A stretch of DNA of 64,000 bases from assembly GCF_027922425.1 (NCBI RefSeq), contig NZ_BSFQ01000021.1, positions 1-64,000 of the forward strand. The letters are read 5' to 3'. The position numbers were made by a program, and so were the translations under genes. Position 1 is the stretch's first letter; each line of letters opens with the position of its first letter. The notes beneath the pieces are model-generated. The model worked only from the letters and a program-made list of their open reading frames with translations, was not told where the DNA came from and did no database searches. Shown piece after piece: positions 9,041-18,174 of this stretch. The DNA is from Pseudonocardia halophobica. GTDB lineage: Bacteria > Actinomycetota > Actinomycetes > Mycobacteriales > Pseudonocardiaceae.

Positions 9041-9842
9041 GGCTGGTGATCACCTGTCGCAGCCGGCCGGTGATCTCGTCGTGCAGCTCCGGCCCGTGCT
9101 CGTCGACGCTCCACTCGCGCACGACCGTGCCGGGCCGCGACGAGAGCAGGACGACGCGCTGGGAGAGCCGGACGGCCTCGCGGACGTCGTGGGTCACGAA
9201 GACCACGGTGGTGCCGGTGGCCTCCCACACCCGCAGCAGCTCGCCCTGCAGGACGTCCCGGGTGATCGCGTCGAGCGCCGCGAACGGCTCGTCCATGAGC
9301 AGCAGGCCGGGGGCCCCGCCCTGCGCGCTGCCGTCCGTGCTGGTGGCCGCGGCGAGCGCGCGGGCCAGCGACACGCGCTGCCGCATGCCGCCGGAGAGCT
9401 CGTGCGGGCGCTTGTCGCCCACGCCGTCGAGCCGGACGAGCTCGAGCAGCTCCCGGGCCCGCTCGCGGCGGGCCCCGCGGCCCTGCCCCGCGAGCTGCAG
9501 CGGCAGCTCGACGTTGCGCGCCGCGGTGAGCCACGGCATGAGCGCGGCCTCCTGGAACATGAACGACGGGCGCGCCGTGTTCACCGACACCGTGCCGGTG
9601 GTCGGCTCCTCCAGCCCGGACAGCAGGTTGAGCAGCGTCGACTTGCCGCAGCCCGAGGCGCCCAGCAGGCAGAGGAACTCGCCGTGGGCCACGCGCAGGT
9701 CGATCCCGCGCAGCGCCGTGACGGCGCCCGTCCCGGTGCCGAAGGTCTTGCCGACCCCGGACAGCTCCACCGCGGTGTGCGCGGTGCGGCCCCGGCGGGC
9801 GTGCTCGATCTCGGACTCGATGCTCGTCGTCACCCGTCTCAT
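9030..9842 (-). CDS. ABC transporter ATP-binding protein, sulfonate/nitrate type
   Basis: A 270-residue ATPase with Walker A GASGCGKST, signature LSGGMRQR, Walker B LLLMDEPFAALD and H-loop VTHD. It belongs to the SsuB/TauB/NrtD group. A Ser/Thr/Gly-rich insert (AAATSTDGSAQGG) just before Walker B is unusual. The start overlaps the stop of the binding-protein gene (ATGA), so the two are translationally coupled. Confidence 0.93.
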   Translation of the reverse strand: MRRVTTSIESEIEHARRGRTAHTAVELSGVGKTFGTGTGAVTALRGIDLRVAHGEFLCLLGASGCGKSTLLNLLSGLEEPTTGTVSVNTARPSFMFQEAALMPWLTAARNVELPLQLAGQGRGARRERARELLELVRLDGVGDKRPHELSGGMRQRVSLARALAAATSTDGSAQGGAPGLLLMDEPFAALDAITRDVLQGELLRVWEATGTTVVFVTHDVREAVRLSQRVVLLSSRPGTVVREWSVDEHGPELHDEITGRLRQVITSHAA

Positions 9843-10924
9843 CCCTGCTTGTCGAGGCCCGCGGCGTCGACGGGGGTCTGCCCGGCGGCCTGGCGGACGG
9901 TGTTGAGGGCGGTCACGTCGACGAAGCCCTGCAGGTTCGTCTCCGTCGGCGTGGCGCCCGCGGTCACGCTGTCCTCGGACAGCTGGGGGAAGGTCGAGGC
10001 GAGCGGGTCGCTGTCGAAGCTGAGCTCGGAGAAGGCGCGGTCGAGCACCGGCTGGGAGAGCGACGAGTTGGTGATCTGCTTGATCGAGTCGTTCGTGATC
10101 TTCTTGGCCTCGTCCGGGTTGGAGCTGGCGAAGTCGATGGCCTTCAGCTCACCGCGCAGCAGGGCCTCCACGGTCTGCGGGTGCTCCTGGAGGAACTGCG
10201 TGCGGACGATCAGCACGGTGGTCGGGAACTTGCCGTCCGGCCACAGCGACTTCTCGTCGACGAGGACCGTGGCGCCCGCGTCGACCAGCCGCGAGCTCCA
10301 CGGCTCGGGCAGCCAGCCGCCGGAGACCTGGCCCTGCTTGAACAGGTCGAGCGTGCGCGGGTTGTCGATGTTCTGGACGGTGACCTTGTCCGGTCCCTCG
10401 CCGATCTCGAGGTTGTTCTCCTTGAGCCACTTCTTGAGCGCGACGTCCTGCGTGTTGCCGGCCTGCGGGGTCGCGATGGTCTTGCCCTTGAGCTGGTCCG
10501 GGGTGGTGATGTCCGGGCTGGTCACGAGCTGGGCGCCGGCGGAGGTGGAGCCCGCGATCAGCCGGACCGCCTCGCCGTCGGACTTCGCGAAGGCGTTGAT
10601 GGCCGGGCTGGAGCCGATGAAGCCGGCGTCGAGGGAGCCGCCGAGCAGGGCGTTGACCTCGTCCGGGCCGGCGTTGAAGGTCTGGGTGGTCAGCTTCGTG
10701 CCGCTGCCCAGCTCCTGGGCGAAGTAGTTCTGGGCCACGCCGATCAGCGCGGGCGCGTGCGTGATGTTGGGGAAGTAGCCGAGGCGCAGCTCGGTCGCGG
10801 GGGAGGTGCTCGTCGGAGCCGCGGGGGTGCTCTCCTGCGCGCGCGAGCAGCCGGCGGCCAGGCCGACGGCGGCCAGGGCGGCGAGCAGGACGGTCGCGCG
10901 GCGGCGCAGGGCGGGGGCGAACAT
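9839..10924 (-). CDS. ABC transporter substrate-binding lipoprotein (SsuA/TauA/NMT1-like)
   Basis: A lipoprotein of 361 residues from ATG 10922-10924. The signal peptide runs FAPALRRRATVLLAALAAV and the lipobox ends GLAAGC. The mature part begins RLGYFPNITHAPALIG, typical of the nitrate/sulfonate/taurine binding family, and contains the IGSSPAINAF and GKTIATPQAGNTQD blocks. GTG 10949-10951 would add nine residues; AAGGA lies closer to the ATG, and the ATG gives a normal signal peptide. First gene of the importer operon. Aliphatic sulfonates are the likeliest ligand class; this is not proven. Confidence 0.9.
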   Translation of the reverse strand: MFAPALRRRATVLLAALAAVGLAAGCSRAQESTPAAPTSTSPATELRLGYFPNITHAPALIGVAQNYFAQELGSGTKLTTQTFNAGPDEVNALLGGSLDAGFIGSSPAINAFAKSDGEAVRLIAGSTSAGAQLVTSPDITTPDQLKGKTIATPQAGNTQDVALKKWLKENNLEIGEGPDKVTVQNIDNPRTLDLFKQGQVSGGWLPEPWSSRLVDAGATVLVDEKSLWPDGKFPTTVLIVRTQFLQEHPQTVEALLRGELKAIDFASSNPDEAKKITNDSIKQITNSSLSQPVLDRAFSELSFDSDPLASTFPQLSEDSVTAGATPTETNLQGFVDVTALNTVRQAAGQTPVDAAGLDKQG

Positions 10925-11079
10925 GGGCGGTGGTGGGTCCTTCCGGGGCACCGGTCCGCCCCGGACCGGCCGGGACGACCCGGCGGGTTGCGGTGCGCGT
11001 CAGACGGCGCGGGCGCTCGGGCGGGGTCGGGGCAGGGCGCGACGACCGGTGCCCGGGGTCCGGGCGGGCTCGTCGGCCC

Positions 11080-11199
11080 TCAGCGACATCCCTCGTCGAA
11101 CGCGTGGCTCCGGCGCGAGGGCCAGAAGCGCTCGAGATCGAACGACCGCAGCGCGGGAGGCGGGACGGGGGACCCGTCACCGTGCGCAGCGGCCGTCAT
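11080..11199 (-). CDS. Possible 39-residue leader peptide
   Basis: A short frame in the 5' region of the sulfonate-type ABC operon, ATG 11197-11199 behind a G-rich GATGGGGGC. The C-terminus is SRRSHAFDEGCR. It could be a leader peptide or simply a chance frame; there is no clear attenuator hairpin after it. Confidence 0.25.
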   Translation of the reverse strand: MTAAAHGDGSPVPPPALRSFDLERFWPSRRSHAFDEGCR

Positions 11200-11266
11200 G
11201 CCCCCATCGTGCGACGTGCGCGCGGACCGGACAACCACGCGACCGGATCCCGGGACTCGCCCGCAA

Positions 11267-11298
11267 TTGACCGGACATCCGTATGCGTAATGCGGATG
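11267..11298. promoter_or_regulatory. Palindrome and promoter-like motif between divergent ABC operons
   Basis: CATCCG (11276-11281) and CGGATG (11293-11298) form an inverted repeat with an 11-nt spacer, overlapping a rightward TTGACC / TAATGC pair (15-bp spacing). A second TTGACC lies at 11301. The position, about 85 bp before the liv-type binding-protein gene and in the gap shared with the leftward ABC operon, suits an operator. Confidence 0.35.
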
Positions 11299-11377
11299 CC
11301 TTGACCTCCCGGGGTCGCTCGGCGACCATCGGGCGTCATACCGAGTAGTACGGTCAACGACGACCTGGAGGACCCGG

Positions 11378-12601
11378 GTGCGTGTCACGAAGGTGTGGAC
11401 GGCGGTCTGTGCGCTGGTCGGCGCGATCGCCCTGACGGCGGGCTGTGCGAACACCGGCTCGGCCCCGCAGGGCGGGTCGGGCGGCTCCGGCGCCGCCAGT
11501 ACGTCGGGCCCGGTGAAGGTCGGCGTGATCGTGCCGCTCAGTGGCCCGGCCGGCCCCAACGGGCAGGACGTGCTCGACGCCATCCAGGTCCAGGCGGATG
11601 TGATCAACGCCGAGGGCGGGGTCCTCGGCCGGCAGCTGCAGATCGTCGCCAAGGACGACCAGAGCAACCCGGCCAACGGCGTGAGCGCGGCGACGCAGCT
11701 GGCGAGCGAGGGCGTGTCGGTCGTGATGGGCGGCTGGAACTCGCCCGTCACGCTGGCCATCCAGCCCGTGCTGGTGCGGGCCGGGATCCTCAACATCACC
11801 ACGATCCCGCAGAACGCCACGATCCTCGGCAACGCCGACCCCGACGCCGTCCGGCTCAACGCCGGCAACGCCGTCGGCGCCTACGTCGCGGGCCAGTACC
11901 TGGCGAAGAACCTCGGCGCGAAGTCCGTCGGCTACCTGCTGGAGAACGACGCCTACGGCAAGGACCTGGGCGCGCTGCTCACCGCCCAGCTCCAGCCCGC
12001 CGGGGTGGCCGTGGCCTCCGAGCAGACCTTCGACTACTCCGCCACGGACTTCCGCGTGCCGCTGTCGAACATCCAGGGTGCGGCGCCGCAGGCCGTCTTC
12101 TCGGCCAACGCCGCCGAGTCGTCCGGGATGCCGGCGCTGGCCCAGCAGTACGCCCGCTCCGGGATCGGCGCGCCGCACGTCGCCGCGCTCGGCACCGTCT
12201 CGCCCAAGGTGATCGACCTGGCCGGGGGCACCGCCGTGGACGGGCTGTACTCCGCGGACATCTACTTCCCGGACGTCGCGCCGTTCAACGGGTACCCGGA
12301 AAACCAGAAGTTCGCCGACGCGTTCCGGCAGAAGACCGGCAACCCGCCCGACAAGTACGCCGCGCTCGGCGCGCAGAGCGTCGACGTGTGGGCCGCCGCG
12401 GTGACCAAGGCGGGCACGCTGGACCGGCAGCCGGTCGCCGACGCCATCCACGGGCAGACCTTCACCGACACCGTGATGGGCGACGTGACCTTCACGGACA
12501 AGGGCCAGATGCAGACGAAGGTGTACGCCTTCACCGTCGAGGGCGGGAAGATCAAGGTCCTCGACGAGGTGCCGGTCCCGGCCGAGGTCTGGAACTCGTG
12601 A
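11378..12601 (+). CDS. Branched-chain amino-acid-type ABC binding lipoprotein (LivK-like)
   Basis: A 407-residue lipoprotein starting at GTG behind GGAGG. The lipobox ends LTAGC at about residue 23, followed by a Gly/Ser linker. The peripheral-binding type I fold opens with VKVGVIVPLSGPAGPNGQD and contains INAEGGVLGRQLQIVAKDD and VVMGGWNSPVTLAI. The family binds amino acids, urea, amides or short carboxylates. First gene of a seven-gene operon to 17,635. Confidence 0.93.
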   Translation: MRVTKVWTAVCALVGAIALTAGCANTGSAPQGGSGGSGAASTSGPVKVGVIVPLSGPAGPNGQDVLDAIQVQADVINAEGGVLGRQLQIVAKDDQSNPANGVSAATQLASEGVSVVMGGWNSPVTLAIQPVLVRAGILNITTIPQNATILGNADPDAVRLNAGNAVGAYVAGQYLAKNLGAKSVGYLLENDAYGKDLGALLTAQLQPAGVAVASEQTFDYSATDFRVPLSNIQGAAPQAVFSANAAESSGMPALAQQYARSGIGAPHVAALGTVSPKVIDLAGGTAVDGLYSADIYFPDVAPFNGYPENQKFADAFRQKTGNPPDKYAALGAQSVDVWAAAVTKAGTLDRQPVADAIHGQTFTDTVMGDVTFTDKGQMQTKVYAFTVEGGKIKVLDEVPVPAEVWNS

Positions 12602-13359
12602 CCGCCCTCCGCGTGGAGGGCCTCTCGGTGCGGTACGGCAGCCTGCAGGCGCTCGACGACGTGTCGTTCGCGGTCGACGGCGGCGAGATCCTCGGCGTCA
12701 TCGGCCCGAACGGCGCGGGCAAGAGCAGCAGCTTCGCCGCGGTCACCAACGTGGTGCGGCGCAGCGGCCGGGTGCTGCTGCGCGGCGCGGACACCGACGG
12801 CGTGCCCACGCAGGTGCTGGCTCGGCGCGGGCTGCGCCGGACCTTCCAGCAGAACTCGTTCTTCGGCGGCCTGACGGTGCTGGAGAACGCGATGACCGCG
12901 TTCCAGGTGGAGCGCGGGACGGGGCTCGGCGGCGCGATCGTCACGCCGTGGCGGGAGGCCCGGGCGCGGCGGGAGTGCCGGGCCGCGGCCCGCGCGCTCC
13001 TGGCGGACTTCGGCATCGCCGAGCGGCACCACGACACCCGTCCCGACGACCTGCCGTACGGCCTGCAGCGCGTGCTGTCCGTCGCCCTGGCCCACGGCCC
13101 CGGCGCGGACGTGCTGCTGGTCGACGAGCCGGCGGCCGGAGTGGGCGGCGACGACATGCGCGCCCTCGCCGACCTGCTCCGCGAGCTGCGGGAACGCGGC
13201 CTCGCGATCGTGCTGATCGAGCACCACATGGACCTGGTGATGGAGATCGTCGACCGGCTGCTGGTGATCGACCGCGGCGAGACGATCGCCTACGGCCCGC
13301 CCGCCGAGGTGCAGCGCGACCCGCGGGTGCTCGAGGCCTACCTGGGGAGGACGGCGTGA
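12598..13359 (+). CDS. ABC ATP-binding protein LivG-type
   Basis: A 253-residue ATPase. Start GTG overlaps the upstream stop (GTGA). Walker A is GPNGAGKSS (Ser replaces the usual Thr), Walker B LLVDEPAAGV, H-loop IEHHMD. The usual LSGGQ signature reads LPYGLQRV, matching the LivG variant PYGxQR. The C-terminus VLEAYLG is the LivG hallmark. Confidence 0.92.
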   Translation: MTALRVEGLSVRYGSLQALDDVSFAVDGGEILGVIGPNGAGKSSSFAAVTNVVRRSGRVLLRGADTDGVPTQVLARRGLRRTFQQNSFFGGLTVLENAMTAFQVERGTGLGGAIVTPWREARARRECRAAARALLADFGIAERHHDTRPDDLPYGLQRVLSVALAHGPGADVLLVDEPAAGVGGDDMRALADLLRELRERGLAIVLIEHHMDLVMEIVDRLLVIDRGETIAYGPPAEVQRDPRVLEAYLGRTA

Positions 13360-14084
13360 GCGCGCTGCTCGACGTCGCCGACCTGCGGGTGCGCTACGGG
13401 CACAGCCTGGCCGTCGACGGGGTGTCGGTCCGGGTGGGTGCCGGCGAGCTCGTCGCCGTCGCCGGGGCCAATGGTGCCGGCAAGTCGACGCTGGTCGACG
13501 CCGTCGCCGGATGGTCGCGCGGACGTCCCGCCGTCACCGGGTCCGTGCGGCTCGCGGGGCAGGACGTCGGCCGGCTCGCGGCCCACCGCCGCGCCGGGCT
13601 CGGCCTGGTGCTGGTCCCGGAGGGCAAGGGCGTGTTCGACGGGATGACGGTCCAGGAGAACCTGCGGGTGGTGCGTCCGCCCCGGGGAACCGCCGGCCGC
13701 CCCTACTCGGTCGACGACGTGCTCGACGTGTTCCCGCGGCTGCGCGAGCGGATCGCCGCGCGCTGCTCGACCCTCTCCGGCGGCGAGCGGCAGATGGTGG
13801 CGATCGGCCGCGCGCTGCGGGCGGCCCCGCGCCTGCTGATCCTCGACGAACCCTCGGTCGGCCTGGCCCCGCGGCTCGTCGTCGAGGTGCTCACCCACAT
13901 CCGCGACCTGGTCGACGCCGGGCTGTCCGTGCTGCTCGTCGAGCAGAACGTGCGGGCCGCGCTCGAGGTCGCCGACCGGCTCCACCTGCTCGACCAGGGC
14001 CGGATCGTCGCCTCGGGCACCGCCGCGCAGATGCGCGAGGACGACCGCGTCGCCCAGGCCTACCTGGGAGGGCTGGGCCCGTGA
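13356..14084 (+). CDS. ABC ATP-binding protein LivF-type
   Basis: A 242-residue ATPase with a GTGA-coupled start. Walker A GANGAGKST, LVPEGKGVFDGMTVQENL (the LivF hallmark), signature LSGGERQM, Walker B LLILDEPSVGLAP, and LLVEQNV in the H-loop region where LivF proteins carry Gln. Confidence 0.93.
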   Translation: MSALLDVADLRVRYGHSLAVDGVSVRVGAGELVAVAGANGAGKSTLVDAVAGWSRGRPAVTGSVRLAGQDVGRLAAHRRAGLGLVLVPEGKGVFDGMTVQENLRVVRPPRGTAGRPYSVDDVLDVFPRLRERIAARCSTLSGGERQMVAIGRALRAAPRLLILDEPSVGLAPRLVVEVLTHIRDLVDAGLSVLLVEQNVRAALEVADRLHLLDQGRIVASGTAAQMREDDRVAQAYLGGLGP

Positions 14085-14935
14085 TCCTCGCCGCCCTGGT
14101 CAACGGGCTCGCGCTCGGCGCGGGCTACGCACTCCTCGCCGTCGGCTGGACGGTGCTGCTCGGCGCCGCCCGCCTGGTCAACTTCGCGCACGGCCAGCTC
14201 TACATGCTCGGCGCCTTCGTCACCTGGTTCGCGATCAGCCGTTTCGGGCTGCCCTACGGGGTCGCCGTCCCGGTCGCGCTGGTGGTCGTCGCCGTGCTCG
14301 GCGTGGTCCTGCAGCTGCTGATGACCCGGATGACGCTCGACCAGAACATCGTCAACCTCATGCTGGTCACGCTCGCGTTCGGCTACCTGCTGCAGGGTGG
14401 GGCGGCGCTGCTGTTCGGCGGTGACCCGCAGACGATCGACAGCCCGCTGCAGCAGCAGGACCTCGCGCTCGGGGCCGCCCGGTTCACGGGCCAGGACGTG
14501 CTGATCGTGGTGCTCGCGCTGGCGTTCTACGCGCTGACCTTCGTGGTCCTCGGCCGCACCGACCTCGGCCGGATGGTCCGCGGCGTCGCCGAGGACCCGA
14601 AGCTCGCCCAGCTCTACGGGATCGACGCGGCGCGCGTCTACCTCGCGGTGTTCGTGTTCTCCGCGGTCTGCGCGGCGCTCGCGGGCGCGGTCGTGGGGCC
14701 ACGCAGCCCGATCCTCACGTCCATGGGCTTCGAGGAGGTCATCGTCACCTTCCTCGTGGTGGTGCTCGCGGGCGTCGGCAACCTCGTCGGGGGTCTCGTC
14801 GTGGCCATCGGACTCGGCCTGTTCACGGCGTTCTTCGGGACGTTCTTCCCGCCCGCCTACTCCACGGCCGCGGCGTTCGTCGTGCTGCTGGTGGTGCTCG
14901 TGGTCCGCCCGCAGGGACTGGCGGCCCGCCGATGA
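14081..14935 (+). CDS. ABC permease LivH-type
   Basis: A 284-residue polytopic membrane protein with about eight hydrophobic segments, GTGA-coupled to the ATPase. The conserved LVNFAHGQLYMLGAF block and RTDLGRMVRGVAEDPKLA loop identify LivH. Confidence 0.92.
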   Translation: MILAALVNGLALGAGYALLAVGWTVLLGAARLVNFAHGQLYMLGAFVTWFAISRFGLPYGVAVPVALVVVAVLGVVLQLLMTRMTLDQNIVNLMLVTLAFGYLLQGGAALLFGGDPQTIDSPLQQQDLALGAARFTGQDVLIVVLALAFYALTFVVLGRTDLGRMVRGVAEDPKLAQLYGIDAARVYLAVFVFSAVCAALAGAVVGPRSPILTSMGFEEVIVTFLVVVLAGVGNLVGGLVVAIGLGLFTAFFGTFFPPAYSTAAAFVVLLVVLVVRPQGLAARR

Positions 14936-15948
14936 CCGCCGACGTCGCGACCCGGGGGACGACCGGCGCGCCGGCCGCGCGGCGCGTGCCGACCTGGGCC
15001 CGCGCGCTGCTGTGGGTGGTCCTGGTCGCGCTCGCGTACCTGCTCCCGTCCCTGCTCGGCGGGTCGGACCGGATCTACACGACGGTGGTGCTGGTCGCCA
15101 TCTTCGCGATCATGTCCTACGGCGTCGACGTCGTCCTGTCCTATCTGGGCGAGGTCAGCCTGGGGCACACGCTGTTCTGGGCGGCGGGCGCGTACACGAC
15201 CGCGATCCTCGCCGTGCGGTCCGGCTGGACGCCGATTCCGGCGCTCCTGGCGTCGATCGTGGTGACGGTGCTGCTCGCGCTGCTGCTCGGCCTCGCCACC
15301 CTGCGGACGCGGGAGTTCGTGTTCTCGCTGGTCACGTACGCGGCGGCGATCATCGGGCTGACGGTCGTGCAGAACACGCAGGCCCTCGGCGGGTCCGACG
15401 GCGTCGTCGGCGTCCCGTTGCTCGAGCTGCCGGCGTTCGGCGGGACCTACGTCGCCCGCACCAACGCCGAGCTGTGGCCGATCGCGCTGGTCTGCCTCGT
15501 GCTCGTCGTGCTGCTCGTGGCGCGCTTCCGCCGGTCCCGGCTGGGCACCACGGCGCTGATGGCGCAGATGAACGGCGAGCTGTCCACGGCGATGGGGGTC
15601 GACGTCCGGCGCACCCGGATGCTGGTCTTCGTGCTGTCCGCGCCGATCACGGCGCTCGCCGGCTGGCTCTACGCCTACCAGCGCAGCTACGTCAGCCCGG
15701 ACCTGCTGTCCCCGACCTTCCTGCTGTTCATGCTCACCGCGGTGATCCTTCCGGGCCGCCGGCTGCTGCTCGGACCGCTGGTCGGGGCGCTGCTGCTGAC
15801 GAGCCAGCAACAGCTCGCCTCGCTCGGCGGCGACGCGGACAAGATCGTGCTGGGCGGCGTCCTCGCCGTGGTGCTGCTGGCCTCGCCGACCGGGCTCGTC
15901 GGGATCTGGCACGGCCTCGTGCGGCGGGTGCGAGGATCCCGGCGGTGA
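14932..15948 (+). CDS. ABC permease LivM-type
   Basis: A 338-residue membrane protein, ATGA-coupled to livH. It has the LSYLGEVSLGHTLFWAAGAY block of LivM permeases and a short Ala/Thr-rich N-terminal extension. It pairs with the LivH-type permease to form the channel. Confidence 0.92.
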   Translation: MTADVATRGTTGAPAARRVPTWARALLWVVLVALAYLLPSLLGGSDRIYTTVVLVAIFAIMSYGVDVVLSYLGEVSLGHTLFWAAGAYTTAILAVRSGWTPIPALLASIVVTVLLALLLGLATLRTREFVFSLVTYAAAIIGLTVVQNTQALGGSDGVVGVPLLELPAFGGTYVARTNAELWPIALVCLVLVVLLVARFRRSRLGTTALMAQMNGELSTAMGVDVRRTRMLVFVLSAPITALAGWLYAYQRSYVSPDLLSPTFLLFMLTAVILPGRRLLLGPLVGALLLTSQQQLASLGGDADKIVLGGVLAVVLLASPTGLVGIWHGLVRRVRGSRR

Positions 15949-16571
15949 CGCGCGAGCTCTCCCGGTCCGGCGCGGGCCCCGGACGCCAGGACATCCTCGA
16001 GGCCGCCGCGGTGGCCTTCACCCGCAACGGCTACGACGCCACCACCATCGACGACATCGCCGACGAGCTGCGGGCGACCAAGGGGCGGGTCTACCACTAC
16101 TACCGGAGCAAGGCCGACATCTTCCTCGACGTCGTGCTCACCGGGATCCGGGACCTGCTCACCGAGGTGCGGCCGCTGGCCGAGGCCGAGGGCGACGCCG
16201 TCGAGCGGCTGGAGCGGATGGTGCGCCGGCACGCCGCGAAGATGATGACGCGCAACGCCTTCCAGCGCGTGGCGGTGCAGGCGGTGGAGATGCGGCGGCT
16301 GGGGCAGGGCCCGCGCTACGAGTCGCTCCACGACATCGTGCGGATGCGCGACGAGTACGAGCAGCTCTTCGCCGACGTCGTCGCGCAGGGGCAGCGCGAG
16401 GGCGCGTTCCGCGGGACCGACCCGCGGCTGGCGACCAAGCCCGTGCTCGGGGCGCTCAACTGGATCACCGTCTGGTACGACCCCGAGCTGGCCGGGGAGG
16501 ACGGCGTCGGGCAGATCGCCGACGAGTACGCCGAGTTCGTGGTGGGTGGGCTGCGGAGGGGGAGCGGATGA
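15945..16571 (+). CDS. TetR-family regulator within the ABC operon
   Basis: A 208-residue regulator with a GTGA-coupled start. The helix-turn-helix spans about residues 15-60: ILEAAAVAFTRNGYDATTID then ATKGRVYHYYRSKADIF. The ligand-binding half (RLERMVRRHAAKMMTRNAF) resembles acyl-CoA/aromatic-responsive TetR proteins. Because it is translated from the same transcript as the transporter, it probably gives feedback on the operon from the promoter before 11,378. Confidence 0.9.
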   Translation: MTRELSRSGAGPGRQDILEAAAVAFTRNGYDATTIDDIADELRATKGRVYHYYRSKADIFLDVVLTGIRDLLTEVRPLAEAEGDAVERLERMVRRHAAKMMTRNAFQRVAVQAVEMRRLGQGPRYESLHDIVRMRDEYEQLFADVVAQGQREGAFRGTDPRLATKPVLGALNWITVWYDPELAGEDGVGQIADEYAEFVVGGLRRGSG

Positions 16572-17635
16572 GCGAGGCGCGACGGGTGCTGGTCGCGGGG
16601 GCGAGCGGGCTGGTCGGGGAGGCGGCGGTCGAGTCGTTCGCCGAGGCGGGCTGGGAGGTCGTCGCGCTGTCCCGGCGCCCGCCGGCGCGCCCGGTGCGGC
16701 ACCTGGCCGTCGACCTGACCGACGCCGCCGCGACGGCCGAGGCGGTGGCCGACCTCCGGCCGTCGCACCTGGTCTACGGGGCGCTGCACGAGAAGCCGGG
16801 CCTGATCCGCGGCTGGCGCGAACAGGACCAGATGCGGACCAACCTGGCGATGTTCCGCGCGCTCCTCGACCCGCTCGCGCCCGGCCTCGAACACGTCACG
16901 CTGCTGCAGGGCACCAAGGCCTACGGCGTGCACCTGCACCCGATCCCGGTGCCCGCGCGGGAGCGGGCCCCGCGGGACCCGCACGAGAACTTCTACTGGT
17001 TGCAGGAGGACCACCTGCGCGCCTCGGCCGCCGAGCACGGGTTCGCCTGGACGATCCTGCGCCCGCAGATCGTGGTCGGCCCCGCGACCGGGGTGGCGAT
17101 GAACCTGCCGCCGGTCATCGGCGTGTACGCCGCGGTGCGCCGCGAGCTCGGCCTGCCGTTCGGATATCCGGGCGGGGCGGGCATCGCGAGCGAGGCCGTG
17201 GACGTCCGGCTGGTCGGCGACGCCGCCCTGTGGGCCGCCACCGCCGAGACGGCCCGCGACCAGCACTTCAACCTCACCAACGGCGAGGCCTTCAACTGGC
17301 GCGACCTCTGGCCGGCCCTCGCCGACGAGCTCGGCATGGCCCCCGCGCCGGACGAGCCGGTCCGGCTCGCGGAGTACCTGCCCGCGCACGCCGACGTCTG
17401 GCGGCGGATCGCGGAGCGGGAGGGGCTCGTCGAGCCCTCGCTCGACGCGCTGCTGGGGGAGTCGCACTTCTACGCCGACTACTGCTTCGCCCACGGCGCC
17501 ACCGAGGCGCGGCCGCCGGCCCTGGTCAGCACGGTCAAGGTGCGGCAGGCGGGGTTCGGCGACTGCTACGACACCGAGGAGTCCTTCCGGCACTGGATGC
17601 GGGTGCTGCGGGAGCGGAAGGTGCTGCCGGGCTGA
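16568..17635 (+). CDS. PRISE-like SDR reductase (extended SDR)
   Basis: A 355-residue enzyme, ATGA-coupled to the TetR gene. An NAD(P)-binding GASGLVGEAAVE motif lies near residue 11. LLQGTKAYGVHL and ENFYWLQEDHLR correspond to the TGxKHYxG and NFYYxxED motifs of progesterone 5-beta-reductase/iridoid synthase-like enzymes, which reduce enones. The residue after NFY is Trp where the family usually has a second Tyr, which may alter chemistry. It closes the transporter operon, suggesting it acts on the imported compound. Confidence 0.82.
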   Translation: MSEARRVLVAGASGLVGEAAVESFAEAGWEVVALSRRPPARPVRHLAVDLTDAAATAEAVADLRPSHLVYGALHEKPGLIRGWREQDQMRTNLAMFRALLDPLAPGLEHVTLLQGTKAYGVHLHPIPVPARERAPRDPHENFYWLQEDHLRASAAEHGFAWTILRPQIVVGPATGVAMNLPPVIGVYAAVRRELGLPFGYPGGAGIASEAVDVRLVGDAALWAATAETARDQHFNLTNGEAFNWRDLWPALADELGMAPAPDEPVRLAEYLPAHADVWRRIAEREGLVEPSLDALLGESHFYADYCFAHGATEARPPALVSTVKVRQAGFGDCYDTEESFRHWMRVLRERKVLPG

Positions 17636-17731
17636 GGAGGCCCGGAGCGGGCTCCACGAACCTCGTTCCCCGCGGCGCAGCGGACGGGGACGAGCGTCGA
17701 CCCTCGCCGTCCACAGGCCGTTCTGGGAGCC

Positions 17732-18169
17732 TCACGTACTGAGGATCTCCGATTTGATGGTCTTCATGGCAAAGCGCGACTGCAGTCGTCCGAGTCCGGG
17801 CAGCGCCATCAGCTGTCGGGTCATGAACTGCTCGTAGGTGGGAAGGTCGGCGACCGCGACCAGGGCGAGGTAGTCGGGCCGGCCGAACATCCGGCGAGCC
17901 TCGACGACCTGCTCGAACGCCACCAGGGCCGCCTCGAAGGCCTCGACGGTGTCCTTGCCCTGGTCGGCGAGCTCGAACTCGACGTGGACCTCGAACGCGC
18001 GCCCGATCATCGACGGGTCGATCCGTGCGTGATAGCCCAGGATCACGCCTTGCTCCTCGAGACGGCGGACCCGGCGCAGGCACGGCGAGGGGGTCAACCC
18101 GACCCGGTCGGCGAGTTCGGTGTTGGTCAGCTGAGCGTTCCGGCGCAGCTGGTCGATGATTGCGCGATC
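17732..18169 (-). CDS. Lrp/AsnC-family regulator with no normal start codon
   Basis: The reading frame encodes an Lrp protein: DRAIIDQLRRNAQLTNTELA, then VGLTPSPCLRRVRRLEEQGV (HTH) and a RAM domain to FAMKTIKSEILST. Conserved sequence reaches DRAIID at about 18,152-18,169. No ATG, GTG or TTG occurs there before an in-frame stop upstream. The first usable NTG is a TTG at 18,095-18,097, inside the HTH. So it either starts at a rare codon (ATC or CTG) or has lost its start and become defective. The divergent lysE-type gene, its likely target, begins at 18,175, leaving no intergenic space. Confidence 0.7.
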   Translation of the reverse strand, partial: DRAIIDQLRRNAQLTNTELADRVGLTPSPCLRRVRRLEEQGVILGYHARIDPSMIGRAFEVHVEFELADQGKDTVEAFEAALVAFEQVVEARRMFGRPDYLALVAVADLPTYEQFMTRQLMALPGLGRLQSRFAMKTIKSEILST

Positions 18170-18174
18170 CGGAG

